A stretch of DNA of 64,000 bases, from assembly GCA_013214545.1 (NCBI GenBank), contig JABSQB010000004.1:81094-145093 (forward strand). Reading direction: 5' to 3'. Origin of the DNA: Henriciella sp. GTDB lineage: Bacteria > Pseudomonadota > Alphaproteobacteria > Caulobacterales > Hyphomonadaceae. Shown here piece by piece: positions 1 through 8,547 of the stretch (positions are counted from its first letter, which is position 1; every line of letters starts with the position of its first letter). The notes under the pieces were generated by a model, which had not been told where the DNA came from, did not search any database, and saw nothing but the letters and a program-made list of their open reading frames with translations. Position numbers and translations under genes: made by a program.

Positions 1-1125
1 GACATAGAAGAAGCCATTCTTCGGCGCTTGCATAACAACGCGGCGATCCGCGCCGTCGTCGCCGACGGGCAAGTCAGCAATGATCAGGGTCTGCGTGGCC
101 GTATAATCCCAATTGTCGCCGGGCGTGGTTTGGAAGTGCCACTTGTATTCGCCGCTATCGGCGTCGACAGCGACAATTGAAGACAGGAAGAGGTTGTCGA
201 GCCCGGATGGATCGCGCAGGCGTTGGTTCCACGGAGACCCATTTCCGACCCCGAAAATGACGCTGTCATTGACCTCGTCATAGATGATCGAATCCCATAC
301 GGTGCCGCCGCCGCCATCAGTTTTCCAGGCCCCGGTATCACCCCAGGTGACATTGCCAACTTGCTCAAAGGCGCTGTCTGAGGCGGCGCCATCAGGTTGT
401 TTGTCCGCGCTCGGCACAGTGTAGAAACGCCAGATCAGATCGCCTGTATCAGCATCGAGGGCGTTCAGGTAACCGCGGACGCCGAGCTCAGCGCCGCCAT
501 TACCAATCAGGACTTTGCCATCAACCACGCGCGGGGCGCCGGTAATCGTGTAGGGCTTGGACTGATCCACGGTGACTTTCGACCAGATCACCTCGCCAGT
601 CTTGGCATCGAGCGCTTCCACCCGGCCATCAATCACGCCGAGATAGACCCGGCCTTCATAGACCGCGACACCGCGATTGACGACATCACAGCACGCATTG
701 ACGCCGACGGCGCGGTCGACATCCGGGTCATAGACCCAAAGCTCCTCGCCGGTTTTTGCATCCAGCGCATAGACCACCGACCAAGCGGAAGTGACGTACA
801 TCGTTCCGTCAATCACGATGGGCGTGGACTCGACGCCCCGATTTGTCGCTAAATCATAGGTCCACGCGATGCCAAGGTCGGCGACGTTCTCAGCTGTTAT
901 TCCGGTCAGCGGGGAGTGCCGCGTTTCTTCGCGATCGAAGCCATAACTCAACCATTCTTCTGGCGTCGCGGCCGCATTGTCCAAGCGATCGTCCGTCACG
1001 TCGGCAAAGATCGCAGTTTCAGCGTCTGCGCCGGGGGTTGGCGTGTCAGACTCCTGCCCGCCAGAGCAAGCTGATAAAGCAATCGCAGATGCAGCCGCCA
1101 AGGCCGCCAAATGAAGCGGTTTCAT
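1..1125 (-). CDS. PQQ-dependent alcohol dehydrogenase-like lipoprotein, 3' end outside window
   Basis: This frame is open for 375 codons and runs off the left edge, so only the N-terminal part is seen. The N terminus is a lipoprotein signal with lipobox LSAC (Cys20), implying a membrane-anchored periplasmic enzyme. The body shows the beta-propeller repeats of quinoprotein alcohol dehydrogenases ([33 protein letters not shown]), a vicinal Cys145-Cys146 pair (NACCD) like the disulfide ring over PQQ, and the family stretch GNGSPWNQ followed by [11 protein letters not shown]. Such enzymes oxidise alcohols or related substrates with PQQ and calcium or a lanthanide. Whether a C-terminal cytochrome c domain (quinohaemoprotein type) follows cannot be seen. 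The start at ATG 1125 is supported by a GAGGA ribosome site and the signal peptide. Family is confident; substrate is unknown. Confidence 0.88.
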   Translation of the reverse strand, partial: MKPLHLAALAAASAIALSACSGGQESDTPTPGADAETAIFADVTDDRLDNAAATPEEWLSYGFDREETRHSPLTGITAENVADLGIAWTYDLATNRGVESTPIVIDGTMYVTSAWSVVYALDAKTGEELWVYDPDVDRAVGVNACCDVVNRGVAVYEGRVYLGVIDGRVEALDAKTGEVIWSKVTVDQSKPYTITGAPRVVDGKVLIGNGGAELGVRGYLNALDADTGDLIWRFYTVPSADKQPDGAASDSAFEQVGNVTWGDTGAWKTDGGGGTVWDSIIYDEVNDSVIFGVGNGSPWNQRLRDPSGLDNLFLSSIVAVDADSGEYKWHFQTTPGDNWDYTATQTLIIADLPVGDDGADRRVVMQAPKNGFFYV

Positions 1126-1335
1126 GTTCGAAATCCTCGTTTCCTCACTCAAGATCAGCGACTTGCGCGCTGTTTCGAATTTCAGACTAGGCAAATTGGA
1201 CTTTGTGTCGAGGCTGGACGCGGGGGAAAGTTAGGGTGAAAGCCCTAGGGGGCCAATTTTGCTGACAAAAATGTGGTGTCTACGACGACGCGCCTTATAT
1301 CTGCCGAAGAAGCCGACAGGATGCGGGGTGCTGCC

Positions 1336-3411
1336 ATGGCGGAAGAGAACAAGCTGAAGAAGAATCTGACGCTGTTTGATGTCTATGCTGTATCGACCGG
1401 AGCCATGTTCAGCTCCGGTTTCTTTCTGCTTCCGGGGATTGCTGCAAGCTATACGGGCGACTCTGTCTATCTGGCGTATTTGCTTGCCGGTTTCCTGATT
1501 ATTCCCGCCATGCTGTGTATGGCAGAGCTTTCAACCGCGATGCCGAAAGCGGGCGGGACGTACTACTTTCTCGATCGCGCTCTGGGCCCTCTGTTTGGGA
1601 CGATTGGCGGCCTCGGATCATGGGTCGCCGTGGTGTTCAAAAGCGCCTTCGCTTTGGTCGGGATGGGCGCTTACCTAAGCTTGTATCTGAATGTCCCGAT
1701 CCTCGTCCTGGCAGTGATATTGACCCTCGTTTTTGGGTTCATCAACGCATTTGGGGCCAAGGAAACAACCTTCCTGCAGCGCCTGCTCGTATCCACGCTC
1801 GTCGTCATTCTTGCCGCCTTTGTCATCCTGGGTCTGACCCATACAGGGGTTGCGGATGGCTTGCGCCCAAATCAGCAGACGCAGCCTTTCTTTACCGCGG
1901 GCACGGTCGGGTTCGTCGCCACGATCGGGCTTGTCTTCGTTTCTTATGCTGGCCTCACCAAGGTCGCGAGCGTGGCAGAGGAAGTTCAAAGCCCAGACCG
2001 GAACATCCCCCTCGGAATGGTGCTGTCTTTGCTGACCGCGACAGCAATCTACACATTGGGCTTGATCGTGATCATCGCCATCCTGCCAATTGAGAGCCTG
2101 TATGGCAGTTTAACCCCTGTGGCGGATGCGGGCCGGCAGTTTGTCGGCGACTGGCCGTTCGACCTTGGCGTCATCCTGATCGTCGTCTCGGCGATTGCGG
2201 CTTTTGCTTCAACCGGGAATGCAGGGATCATGTCAGCCAGCCGCTATCCCTATGCGATGGCGAAAGACAAGCTCCTGCCAGAGCGATTTGCGGCCATCGG
2301 CCGGTTTGGAACACCGGTCTTCTCAATTGCCGTCACCACGCTCAGCATGATCGCGGTCTTGCTTCTGTTTGACGTGGAAGCGGTCGCCAAACTCGCCAGC
2401 GCCTTTCAGTTGTTCCTGTTTGGCCTCGTCAGCGTTGCGGTGATCGTCATGCGGGAAAGTCGCATTGCGACGTATCAGCCGGGCTACCGCCTGCCTTTCT
2501 ATCCGTGGTTGCCTATTCTCGGCATTCTGGTCTCGTTTTGGTTGATCGTAGAAATGGGCATTCTGGCGATTGGCTTTACTGGCATGCTGACCATTGCCTG
2601 CGCGCTCTGGTTCCAGTTCTACGCGTCTGGCCAATTGGCGCGCCGCGGTGCGATCTATCACGTCCACGAGCGGCTCGGACAGATGCGCTATGAAGGGCTC
2701 GAACGCGAGCTGATGACGATTATTCACGACCGGACGCAGAAACAGAACCTGACTTATGAAGCACTGATTGCACGCTGCGTTGTGCACACCTATTCGCACG
2801 GGGTCTATTCGCGCGAAATGCTGATCGATGAAGCCAAGAATATCGGCCACAGCGCGTTCGGGATTGAGGAAGAGGTGATGGACAGTGTGTTCAATACGGG
2901 CACCGCCACGCTTCACCCACTCAGCGACCGGGTTTTACTCGCTTACCGGAGCCATGACGGGCTCGAGAGTCCGGAACTGGTTGTATTCCGTTTCTCTGCC
3001 AATGCCGCAATCGACATGTCCGAAGCCAAGGACGTTCACACGATCATGATGCTGATCTGTCCGCACCGACCGGCCGGTCTCGACCTGCGTCTGGCCGGGC
3101 ACCTCGCCGAAGTTGTGCAATCCTTTGATTTCGAGCGCCGCTGGTTATCTGCGAAGACGGACAAGGAAATGAATGAGATCCTGATGCGGGACGATCACTT
3201 CCTGCACGCGCCTATTTCAGACCTCGGCAACCTCGCAGATTATGTTGGTCAGCCCCTGGGCGAGATTGATTTGCCGGGCAGCTGCCTGATCGCGATCATT
3301 GAGCGCGATGGCGACATTATCATTGCCGCTCCAAAAGAAGTGCTGCAGCCGGGGGATCATGTCGCGGTTATTGGTGAGCCAGAAGACCTAACTGCCCTCG
3401 TCAAAGGCTAA
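1336..3411 (+). CDS. APC-family amino-acid permease with EIIA-like and RCK_C-like C-terminal domains
   Basis: The first about 440 residues form a 12-segment APC (amino acid/polyamine/organocation) transporter, with the family motif in GAMFSSGFFLLPGIAAS and a VASVAEEVQSPDRNIP loop. The remaining about 250 residues are cytoplasmic. A stretch resembling a PTS EIIA type-2 fold covers about residues 470-600 (IARCVVHTYSHGVYSREM, ILMRDDHFLHAP). The end (LPGSCLIAIIERDG, LQPGDHVAVIGEPEDL) resembles the TrkA-C/RCK_C ligand-binding domain. This suggests uptake gated by a small ligand or by phosphorylation; that is inference. The frame is open upstream to GTG 1273, and ATG 1321 is also possible. I chose ATG 1336 because MAEENKLKKNLTLFDV is a typical APC N terminus, but no start has a strong ribosome site. 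It overlaps convergent pyrF by 4 bp. Confidence 0.85.
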   Translation: MAEENKLKKNLTLFDVYAVSTGAMFSSGFFLLPGIAASYTGDSVYLAYLLAGFLIIPAMLCMAELSTAMPKAGGTYYFLDRALGPLFGTIGGLGSWVAVVFKSAFALVGMGAYLSLYLNVPILVLAVILTLVFGFINAFGAKETTFLQRLLVSTLVVILAAFVILGLTHTGVADGLRPNQQTQPFFTAGTVGFVATIGLVFVSYAGLTKVASVAEEVQSPDRNIPLGMVLSLLTATAIYTLGLIVIIAILPIESLYGSLTPVADAGRQFVGDWPFDLGVILIVVSAIAAFASTGNAGIMSASRYPYAMAKDKLLPERFAAIGRFGTPVFSIAVTTLSMIAVLLLFDVEAVAKLASAFQLFLFGLVSVAVIVMRESRIATYQPGYRLPFYPWLPILGILVSFWLIVEMGILAIGFTGMLTIACALWFQFYASGQLARRGAIYHVHERLGQMRYEGLERELMTIIHDRTQKQNLTYEALIARCVVHTYSHGVYSREMLIDEAKNIGHSAFGIEEEVMDSVFNTGTATLHPLSDRVLLAYRSHDGLESPELVVFRFSANAAIDMSEAKDVHTIMMLICPHRPAGLDLRLAGHLAEVVQSFDFERRWLSAKTDKEMNEILMRDDHFLHAPISDLGNLADYVGQPLGEIDLPGSCLIAIIERDGDIIIAAPKEVLQPGDHVAVIGEPEDLTALVKG

Positions 3412-4295
3412 GAGACTAGAGTCACCTGGCTGAGGTCGGCTTGGGCCGCATCGATCGCTTCTTCGACGATGTGCTGCCAGTCATTCACAGTTTCCGCATT
3501 TTCAGATCCGGCCGGGAACGTCACCGATCTTGAGGCATTGACGCAGCCGCCTTCGGGCTGGTTGGCGCCGATCCTGGAGGGCACAAACCCTGTCATTGCC
3601 GCTGCTGCGCCAGCACCTTGCGCGCCATAGCCTGGGACCAGGAACAAGGCGTCAGGTGCGAGGTTTCGCAGCGTGCGGGCCTCCTCTGGCCCGGTTGCGC
3701 CGGTGACCAGCATCAAGCCGGACCAGCCGCTTTCGCCTTTCAGGCGTTCGATCATCGGTGCCAGGCTTTCGACCACGCGGGCATAAAGCGGGGCGCCTTC
3801 CAGATCTTTCGCCTGATAGTCCGCGCTACCGGGATTGCTGGTTCGCGCCAGCACGATGACGCCTTTTCCGGACGCTTCCGCGGTCCGAACATGCGGCTCC
3901 AGCGTATCGAGACCCATATAGGGATTTACCGTCAACGCATCGCAGGCGAACGGAGAGTCTGATGCCAGATAAGCTTGCGCATAACCTTCCGCAGTTGAGC
4001 CTATGTCGCCGCGTTTGGCGTCCAGGAGTACCATAAGGCCTTGATCCTTTGCCGCCGCACACACGTTGGCGAGCGCCCGCATGCCTTGCCAGCCATGGCG
4101 TTCGAACAGGCCGGCTTGCGGCTTTACGATACCGGCGCGCCCTGCAGCAGCTTTAACCACTGCGATGCCCCATTTCTCGAGGCCTTCGGGCGTATCACCG
4201 CCAAACAATTGAGGGATGCGCCCGGCATGCGGATCGATACCGACACAAAGCGGGCCATTCGCGCGTGTAACGGCGATTAGTCTATCAGCGAACAT
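3408..4295 (-). CDS. pyrF: Orotidine 5'-phosphate decarboxylase (type 2)
   Basis: PyrF decarboxylates OMP to UMP, the last step of de novo pyrimidine synthesis, in the cytosol. The catalytic D-x-K-x-x-D motif is present as DAKRGDIGSTA (Asp92, Lys94, Asp97). The N terminus has CVGIDPHAGRIP and the C-terminal half has LVPGYGAQG, which binds the phosphate. At 295 residues it fits the longer type-2 subfamily rather than the about 235-residue E. coli type. It lies 5 bp downstream of the protease gene and seems co-transcribed with it and with the DUF350 gene; the grouping has no obvious metabolic logic. Confidence 0.95.
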   Translation of the reverse strand: MFADRLIAVTRANGPLCVGIDPHAGRIPQLFGGDTPEGLEKWGIAVVKAAAGRAGIVKPQAGLFERHGWQGMRALANVCAAAKDQGLMVLLDAKRGDIGSTAEGYAQAYLASDSPFACDALTVNPYMGLDTLEPHVRTAEASGKGVIVLARTSNPGSADYQAKDLEGAPLYARVVESLAPMIERLKGESGWSGLMLVTGATGPEEARTLRNLAPDALFLVPGYGAQGAGAAAAMTGFVPSRIGANQPEGGCVNASRSVTFPAGSENAETVNDWQHIVEEAIDAAQADLSQVTLVS

Positions 4296-4300
4296 GTGGA

Positions 4301-5125
4301 TTACTCCTCAACGCTGCAGGCGACTTTGACGACTTGCAGGTTTCGGCGGGCGTGGTCGGCTTCGTGTCCATAGGTTTCTTTGGAGAAATTGCGCGGCGTT
4401 TCGCCAATGGTTTCAGCGCCTGTGGCTTTGATGAACTTTGCCACGGTTTCTGGCGCCGCGGTATAGATACGTCCCCGCCGGGCGCTCTCGGCCACGATCA
4501 CACCGCGCACATTACCTTCCTGATCATAGACTGGACCACCACTGAGACCCCCCAGCGAGCCGAGCAAACCCCGTGTCCGTCCCGTCTCAGCCCATGCAAG
4601 TACCGACTCGCTGTTCGACCGTTGGCCGCGTGAGATCAGGTTTGACCGCGCCATCAAGCGCGATGCCGCTTCGCCGGGACGACCCTGGGGGTAGCCGACA
4701 TGAAAGCCATAGGTGCCGATGCGCAGGTCGCTCTCAGTGTTCAGCGGCGCAGGGTTTGGGCTCGACTCGGTTTCGATCAGGGCGAGATCATACTTTTCAG
4801 AAATCGTCACGCTGCGGGCCGGAGCGTATTGGCCCGGCGCAACCAGCAAGGATACATCTGCGCAACCATCGACGACATGCCGGGCGGTCAGCCATTGGCC
4901 GCCATCATTGATCGCGAAGGCAGTACCGATGCCACTCTTGGGCGCGGTGACTTGCACCAGGACACGTTCGTCAAAGGCGGAAGGTGGCGGCAGCATCGCG
5001 CCTTCCTGCTGGATCGCCTCGGGCGGCGGCGGCGGGGCGTCGTCTGAGCCTTCAGAGAAGACTGCCCAGAGCACGACGCCAAGCGCCAGGGCATAGAGTA
5101 TCCAGTCCGGTATCCATCTCAGCAC
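4301..5125 (-). CDS. Membrane-anchored trypsin-like serine protease
   Basis: One N-terminal membrane segment (WILYALALGVVLWAVF) is followed by a proline-rich linker and a trypsin-like domain. The likely catalytic triad is His83 (TARHVVDGC), Asp113 (YDLALIE) and Ser195 (GGLSGGPVY). There is no PDZ domain, so it is shorter than DegP/DegS. The orientation implies a periplasmic protease facing the envelope. The start is GTG 5125 with a GGAAGGA ribosome site. It sits 15 bp after the DUF350 gene and 5 bp before pyrF, in a likely operon. The substrate is unknown. Confidence 0.85.
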   Translation of the reverse strand: MLRWIPDWILYALALGVVLWAVFSEGSDDAPPPPPEAIQQEGAMLPPPSAFDERVLVQVTAPKSGIGTAFAINDGGQWLTARHVVDGCADVSLLVAPGQYAPARSVTISEKYDLALIETESSPNPAPLNTESDLRIGTYGFHVGYPQGRPGEAASRLMARSNLISRGQRSNSESVLAWAETGRTRGLLGSLGGLSGGPVYDQEGNVRGVIVAESARRGRIYTAAPETVAKFIKATGAETIGETPRNFSKETYGHEADHARRNLQVVKVACSVEE

Positions 5126-5140
5126 GTGCCGAAATCCTTC

Positions 5141-5572
5141 CTATACGCGCCCGATATTCGGGTCCCACAAGCCCGCAGCCAAAATCATCGCGGCGGCCAG
5201 TTTGGCGGCGATGAGAACGATCGCTGCGCCCGCTTCGTCATTTTGTATGCGTGTCGGAATATCGCGCAAAATCATGTCGATAATACGATAGGTCAAAAGC
5301 TGAAGCAGCAAGGCCACCATGCCCCAGAGCAGGAGGTCGAGCAGGGTCAGGCTGGAGGCAAGGCACGAAGCGATCGGAATCGCGAGGCCGGCAATTGCAC
5401 CGGACAAAGCAAGCCCAGCGGCCCCGTTTCCGCCGCGCACGAGTGCCAATTCCTTCCACGGTGTCAGAAGAATATAGATCGTGCTCGCCAGCACCAACAT
5501 AATGCCAGCGGTTCCCGTCATCAGAAGAAAATCAGGGAAGCCCTGGCGAAAAGATTCAAGCGTTGCCGACAT
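5141..5572 (-). CDS. DUF350-family membrane protein
   Basis: This 143-residue protein has four hydrophobic segments and few charged residues. The pattern matches DUF350 proteins, small inner-membrane proteins usually built from two related two-helix units; the conserved centre resembles LLLWGMVALLLQLLTYRIIDM. Its biochemical function is not known. It heads the cluster DUF350-protease-pyrF, so it may act in the envelope with the protease; that is inference. It is divergent from the 3-hydroxybutyrate dehydrogenase gene across an 80-bp gap. Confidence 0.72.
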   Translation of the reverse strand: MSATLESFRQGFPDFLLMTGTAGIMLVLASTIYILLTPWKELALVRGGNGAAGLALSGAIAGLAIPIASCLASSLTLLDLLLWGMVALLLQLLTYRIIDMILRDIPTRIQNDEAGAAIVLIAAKLAAAMILAAGLWDPNIGRV

Positions 5573-5652
5573 CGTTTAAACTCTTGCCTGTTAAGCCACC
5601 CGCAAATGCTCTAACCAAGGCCGCTCACGCACTCAAGGCAGAAGGACTAAAA

Positions 5653-6435
5653 ATGCTCAAAGGAAAAACGGCTTTGATCACGGGGTCGACGAGCGGGATT
5701 GGGCTCGGCATCGCAAAATCACTGGCAGAACAGGGCGCTGACGTGGTGTTAAGCGGTCTGGCGACTGACGAGGAGGTTGATCAACTGAAAGCTGAATTTC
5801 AGGATACCTTTGGCGTGAAGGTCGGATTCTCCGGCGCGAACCTCACAGATCCAGACGCCATCGAAGGTCTGATGGGCTATGTTGCCCGCGATTTCGGCGG
5901 CGCTGATATTCTGGTCAACAATGCTGGCGTCCAGCATGTCTCGCCGATCGAAGACTTTCCGGTGGCGCGCTGGGATCTGATTATCGCGCTTAATCTATCG
6001 GCCGCTTTCCACACCACTCGCATGGCAATTTCTGGCATGAAGGAAAAGGGTTGGGGGCGGATCATCAACACAGCGTCTGCGCACGCGCTTGTCGCCTCGC
6101 CCTATAAATCCGCCTATGTCGCCGCCAAGCACGGCATTGCTGGTCTTACCAAGGTGGTCGCCCTGGAAGGGGCCGAGCATGGTGTGCGCTGCAATGCGAT
6201 TTGCCCGGGCTATGTCTACACGCCGTTGGTGGAGGGCCAGGTCGCTGATACGGCAAAAGCGCGCGGGATTTCCGAAGAAGAGGTCAAGCGCGATGTGTTG
6301 CTGGCGGCGCAACCGACAAAGGAATTCGTCACCACAGAGCAGATTGGGGCATTTGCGAGCTTCCTCTGCTCGCCCGGAGCGGACGGGATCAATGGCGCAA
6401 TTCTGAGTATGGACGGTGGCTGGGTCGCCCAATAA
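5653..6435 (+). CDS. 3-hydroxybutyrate dehydrogenase (SDR family)
   Basis: This is a 260-residue classical short-chain dehydrogenase. It has the NAD-binding motif TGSTSGIGLGIA, NNAGVQ in the core, Ser and YVAAKHG of the catalytic tetrad, and CPGYVYTPL near the C terminus. The combination GVQHVSPIEDFP plus CPGYVYTPLVEGQ and the ending MDGGWVAQ is characteristic of D-3-hydroxybutyrate dehydrogenases, which interconvert 3-hydroxybutyrate and acetoacetate in polyhydroxybutyrate or ketone-body use. The start is ATG 5653, after AAGGA; the longer upstream reading frame lacks a good start. A phytanoyl-CoA-dioxygenase-like gene follows after 9 bp and is probably co-transcribed. Confidence 0.88.
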   Translation: MLKGKTALITGSTSGIGLGIAKSLAEQGADVVLSGLATDEEVDQLKAEFQDTFGVKVGFSGANLTDPDAIEGLMGYVARDFGGADILVNNAGVQHVSPIEDFPVARWDLIIALNLSAAFHTTRMAISGMKEKGWGRIINTASAHALVASPYKSAYVAAKHGIAGLTKVVALEGAEHGVRCNAICPGYVYTPLVEGQVADTAKARGISEEEVKRDVLLAAQPTKEFVTTEQIGAFASFLCSPGADGINGAILSMDGGWVAQ

Positions 6436-6444
6436 AGTCGCTGG

Positions 6445-7362
6445 ATGAGCCAGAGACACACAGACCAACAAGTAGCGCAGTGGCACCGTGATGGCGCGGT
6501 CCTACTCGACCAGTTTTTGACAGCTGAAGAAGTTGCGCCCTGTTTCGAAGATATGCGCGCGCTCTATGGAGACAAGGCACCGGATATCTCGCAAACCCGG
6601 AATGACGATCATGGCGGCCAGGTCGGCACGTTCAGCCTCGATCAGTTCCGCAACAACGAAGATATGCCGTTCAACTGCTCGCCAGCCCTAAATCTGATTG
6701 GCCTGCACCCCGCTTTCATCGCCATGGCCAAGGCGGCTTTGGGCAGCGATGATGTGCGCCTGTATCAGTCGCATACATGGGCAAAGTATACCGGCGCAGC
6801 CGACTATGAGCAGCCGTTTCATTGCGATTTCAAGAACCACACTTTGACGGTCCCGTCTGAAAACGCTGACGGGCGGACCGTCAATTTCATGATCTATCTC
6901 ACCGACGTGACCGAGGCAGATGGCGCCATCGCCTATGTCCCGCTGCCTGATAGTGACCCGATCACAGGCCCAAACCGCGCGATGTTTCTCGACACCGATC
7001 TCGAGACGCAGCAGCGCCTGAAGCAGGTGGAAAAGCGCGGCGTCGGCAAGGCGGGGTCAGTGTTTGCCTATGGGATTGATGTATATCACCGCGGGATGAA
7101 CCTGACGGTGCCAAACGGCTATCGCTACACGCTGACCGCCAGCTATAAGGCGGCGGGCAATGATATGATTGGCTGGTCGGCCTGGCCGCATTCCTTCATG
7201 AAGCCGTGGTATCTTCTGATCAATAATGCGACGCCGGAACAGCTGGCTTGCCTGGGCATCCCGCGGCCGGGGGATGCTTTCTGGACGGAGCGGACCCTGG
7301 AGCGCGCAAAGCTGCGCTGGCCCGACTGGGATATGGCTGAGTATTGCGCGGCTGCCGCATAG
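6445..7362 (+). CDS. Phytanoyl-CoA dioxygenase (PhyH) family protein
   Basis: This 305-residue protein has the iron-binding facial triad of Fe(II)/2-oxoglutarate oxygenases in PhyH form: H126-x-D128 in EQPFHCDFKN, with a distal His in GIDVYHRGMNLT and the following arginine region GYRYTLTASYK. The family hydroxylates acyl-CoAs or many small molecules, so the substrate cannot be named. It lies 9 bp after the 3-hydroxybutyrate dehydrogenase gene. It is one of three 2-oxoglutarate oxygenases in the window (others at 18.9-20.0 and 45.6-46.4 kb). Confidence 0.8.
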   Translation: MSQRHTDQQVAQWHRDGAVLLDQFLTAEEVAPCFEDMRALYGDKAPDISQTRNDDHGGQVGTFSLDQFRNNEDMPFNCSPALNLIGLHPAFIAMAKAALGSDDVRLYQSHTWAKYTGAADYEQPFHCDFKNHTLTVPSENADGRTVNFMIYLTDVTEADGAIAYVPLPDSDPITGPNRAMFLDTDLETQQRLKQVEKRGVGKAGSVFAYGIDVYHRGMNLTVPNGYRYTLTASYKAAGNDMIGWSAWPHSFMKPWYLLINNATPEQLACLGIPRPGDAFWTERTLERAKLRWPDWDMAEYCAAAA

Positions 7363-7373
7363 GTGCTGCCATG

Positions 7374-7390
7374 TGCAGCAAATTGCTGCA
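7374..7390. promoter_or_regulatory. Perfect 17-bp inverted repeat between the PhyH-like gene and the PiT-like transporter
   Basis: TGCAGCAA-A-TTGCTGCA is a perfect dyad with a 1-nt centre. No T-run follows, so it looks more like a protein-binding site than a terminator. It lies about 90 bp before the transporter gene and 12 bp after the PhyH-like stop codon. The binding protein is unknown. Confidence 0.4.
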
Positions 7391-7425
7391 TCAGCCGCGT
7401 ATTTCGATTGATCTCAAATAGGTTA

Positions 7426-7437
7426 TTCGCTAGCGAA
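7426..7437. promoter_or_regulatory. Second palindrome upstream of the PiT-like transporter
   Basis: TTCGCTAGCGAA is a perfect 12-bp palindrome flanked by AGGT on the left and CCT on the right, so it can also form a longer imperfect hairpin (7420-7440). It sits 45 bp upstream of the transporter start. It could be an operator or a leader hairpin; the evidence is only symmetry and position. Confidence 0.35.
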
Positions 7438-7481
7438 CCTGTGAACGCGGTTTTTGCCGGGCAACCTTGAGAGAGACAGCC

Positions 7482-8525
7482 ATGACACTTGCCGGTTACG
7501 AGATCTTCGCGCTGATTGGATTCCTGTTTGCCGCTTATGCGGTTATCGCGAACGACTCGATCCAGACTCTCGGTACGTTCCTGGCTTCCAACTCGCATCG
7601 TCCGTGGTGGATTCTCTGGCTCTTCGCTGCGGGCATCATGGTCGGTGCGCTGATTTTCCAGCTCTTTTTCGGCGGCGGCGACATCGCGGACGGCAAACTC
7701 AACAAGATCCCATATCCCGAAGGGGGCATTCAATGGTGGCACGCCTTGCCGCCTATGGTTCTGCTCTTCCTGACGCGCTTCGGGATTCCCGTCTCAACCA
7801 CATTCCTAGTGCTCACCGTATTTGCTCTATCCGGCGGCGGCGCCACGGAAGGCGTGATGAGTTCCATGCTGATCAAGTCGCTCACAGGCTACGTCGTAGC
7901 CTTCGGCGCTGGCGCCGTGGTGTGGCTCCTCATCTCTCGCGCCTGGGAGGTCTGGGTTGGACTCACACGTGATGATGACGAGCGCCTGCACCCGCTTTGG
8001 ACGGTGTTCCAGTGGGCGACAACCGGATTCCTGTGGTGGACCTGGCTGCTGCAGGACTTCGCTAATATTTTCGTCTTCATGCCGCGCGAACCTGTGTTTG
8101 CCGCTGATGGCAGCGTCGAAATGATGGTTTTCAAGCCTGAGATCATTATCGGTGGCGCGCTGATCATGGCGGCGATGATGGCGTACATTTTCAAGACTCG
8201 CGGCGGTGAAATCCAAAAGATCGTTCTGTCCAAGACCCACACGACGGACATCCGTGCCGCGACGATTGTCGACCTGATCTACGCCATCGTTCTGTACTAC
8301 TTCAAAGAACTGAACGACGTCCCGATGTCGACGACCTGGGTGTTCCTGGGCCTGCTGGCTGGTCGCGAGATGGCGATTTCCTTCGTCACAGCCTTGCGGG
8401 AGCGAGGAGCTGCGATGATGGATGCCGGATCAGATGCCGGCCGGGCACTGATCGGCCTGATCATCAGCGTCATCCTAGCGGTCGGCATGCCATGGGCGGC
8501 AACCGGGCAGATGCCGGTTTTCTAA
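7482..8525 (+). CDS. PiT-like (PHO4-type) inorganic phosphate/anion transporter
   Basis: This is an integral membrane protein of 347 residues. It has two internal repeats, each ending in the PiT signature P-x-STT: GIPVSTTFLVLTV in the first half and VPMSTTWVFLGLLAG in the second. The first repeat has IANDSIQTLGTFLAS where PiT proteins have the GANDxANxxGT motif, and QDFANIFVFMPR is the second-half counterpart. PiT proteins move phosphate with H+ or Na+. The key motifs are degenerate, so a different anion is possible. I chose ATG 7482, preceded by GAGAGA, over an upstream TTG. Two palindromes precede it. Confidence 0.7.
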   Translation: MTLAGYEIFALIGFLFAAYAVIANDSIQTLGTFLASNSHRPWWILWLFAAGIMVGALIFQLFFGGGDIADGKLNKIPYPEGGIQWWHALPPMVLLFLTRFGIPVSTTFLVLTVFALSGGGATEGVMSSMLIKSLTGYVVAFGAGAVVWLLISRAWEVWVGLTRDDDERLHPLWTVFQWATTGFLWWTWLLQDFANIFVFMPREPVFAADGSVEMMVFKPEIIIGGALIMAAMMAYIFKTRGGEIQKIVLSKTHTTDIRAATIVDLIYAIVLYYFKELNDVPMSTTWVFLGLLAGREMAISFVTALRERGAAMMDAGSDAGRALIGLIISVILAVGMPWAATGQMPVF

Positions 8526-8547
8526 AGCTTGAAACAGGTCTGAACTG

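Noticed and set aside
2323..2916. Long minus-strand open frame inside the APC permease
   Set aside because: It is the antisense shadow of the permease coding frame, with no domain or ribosome site.
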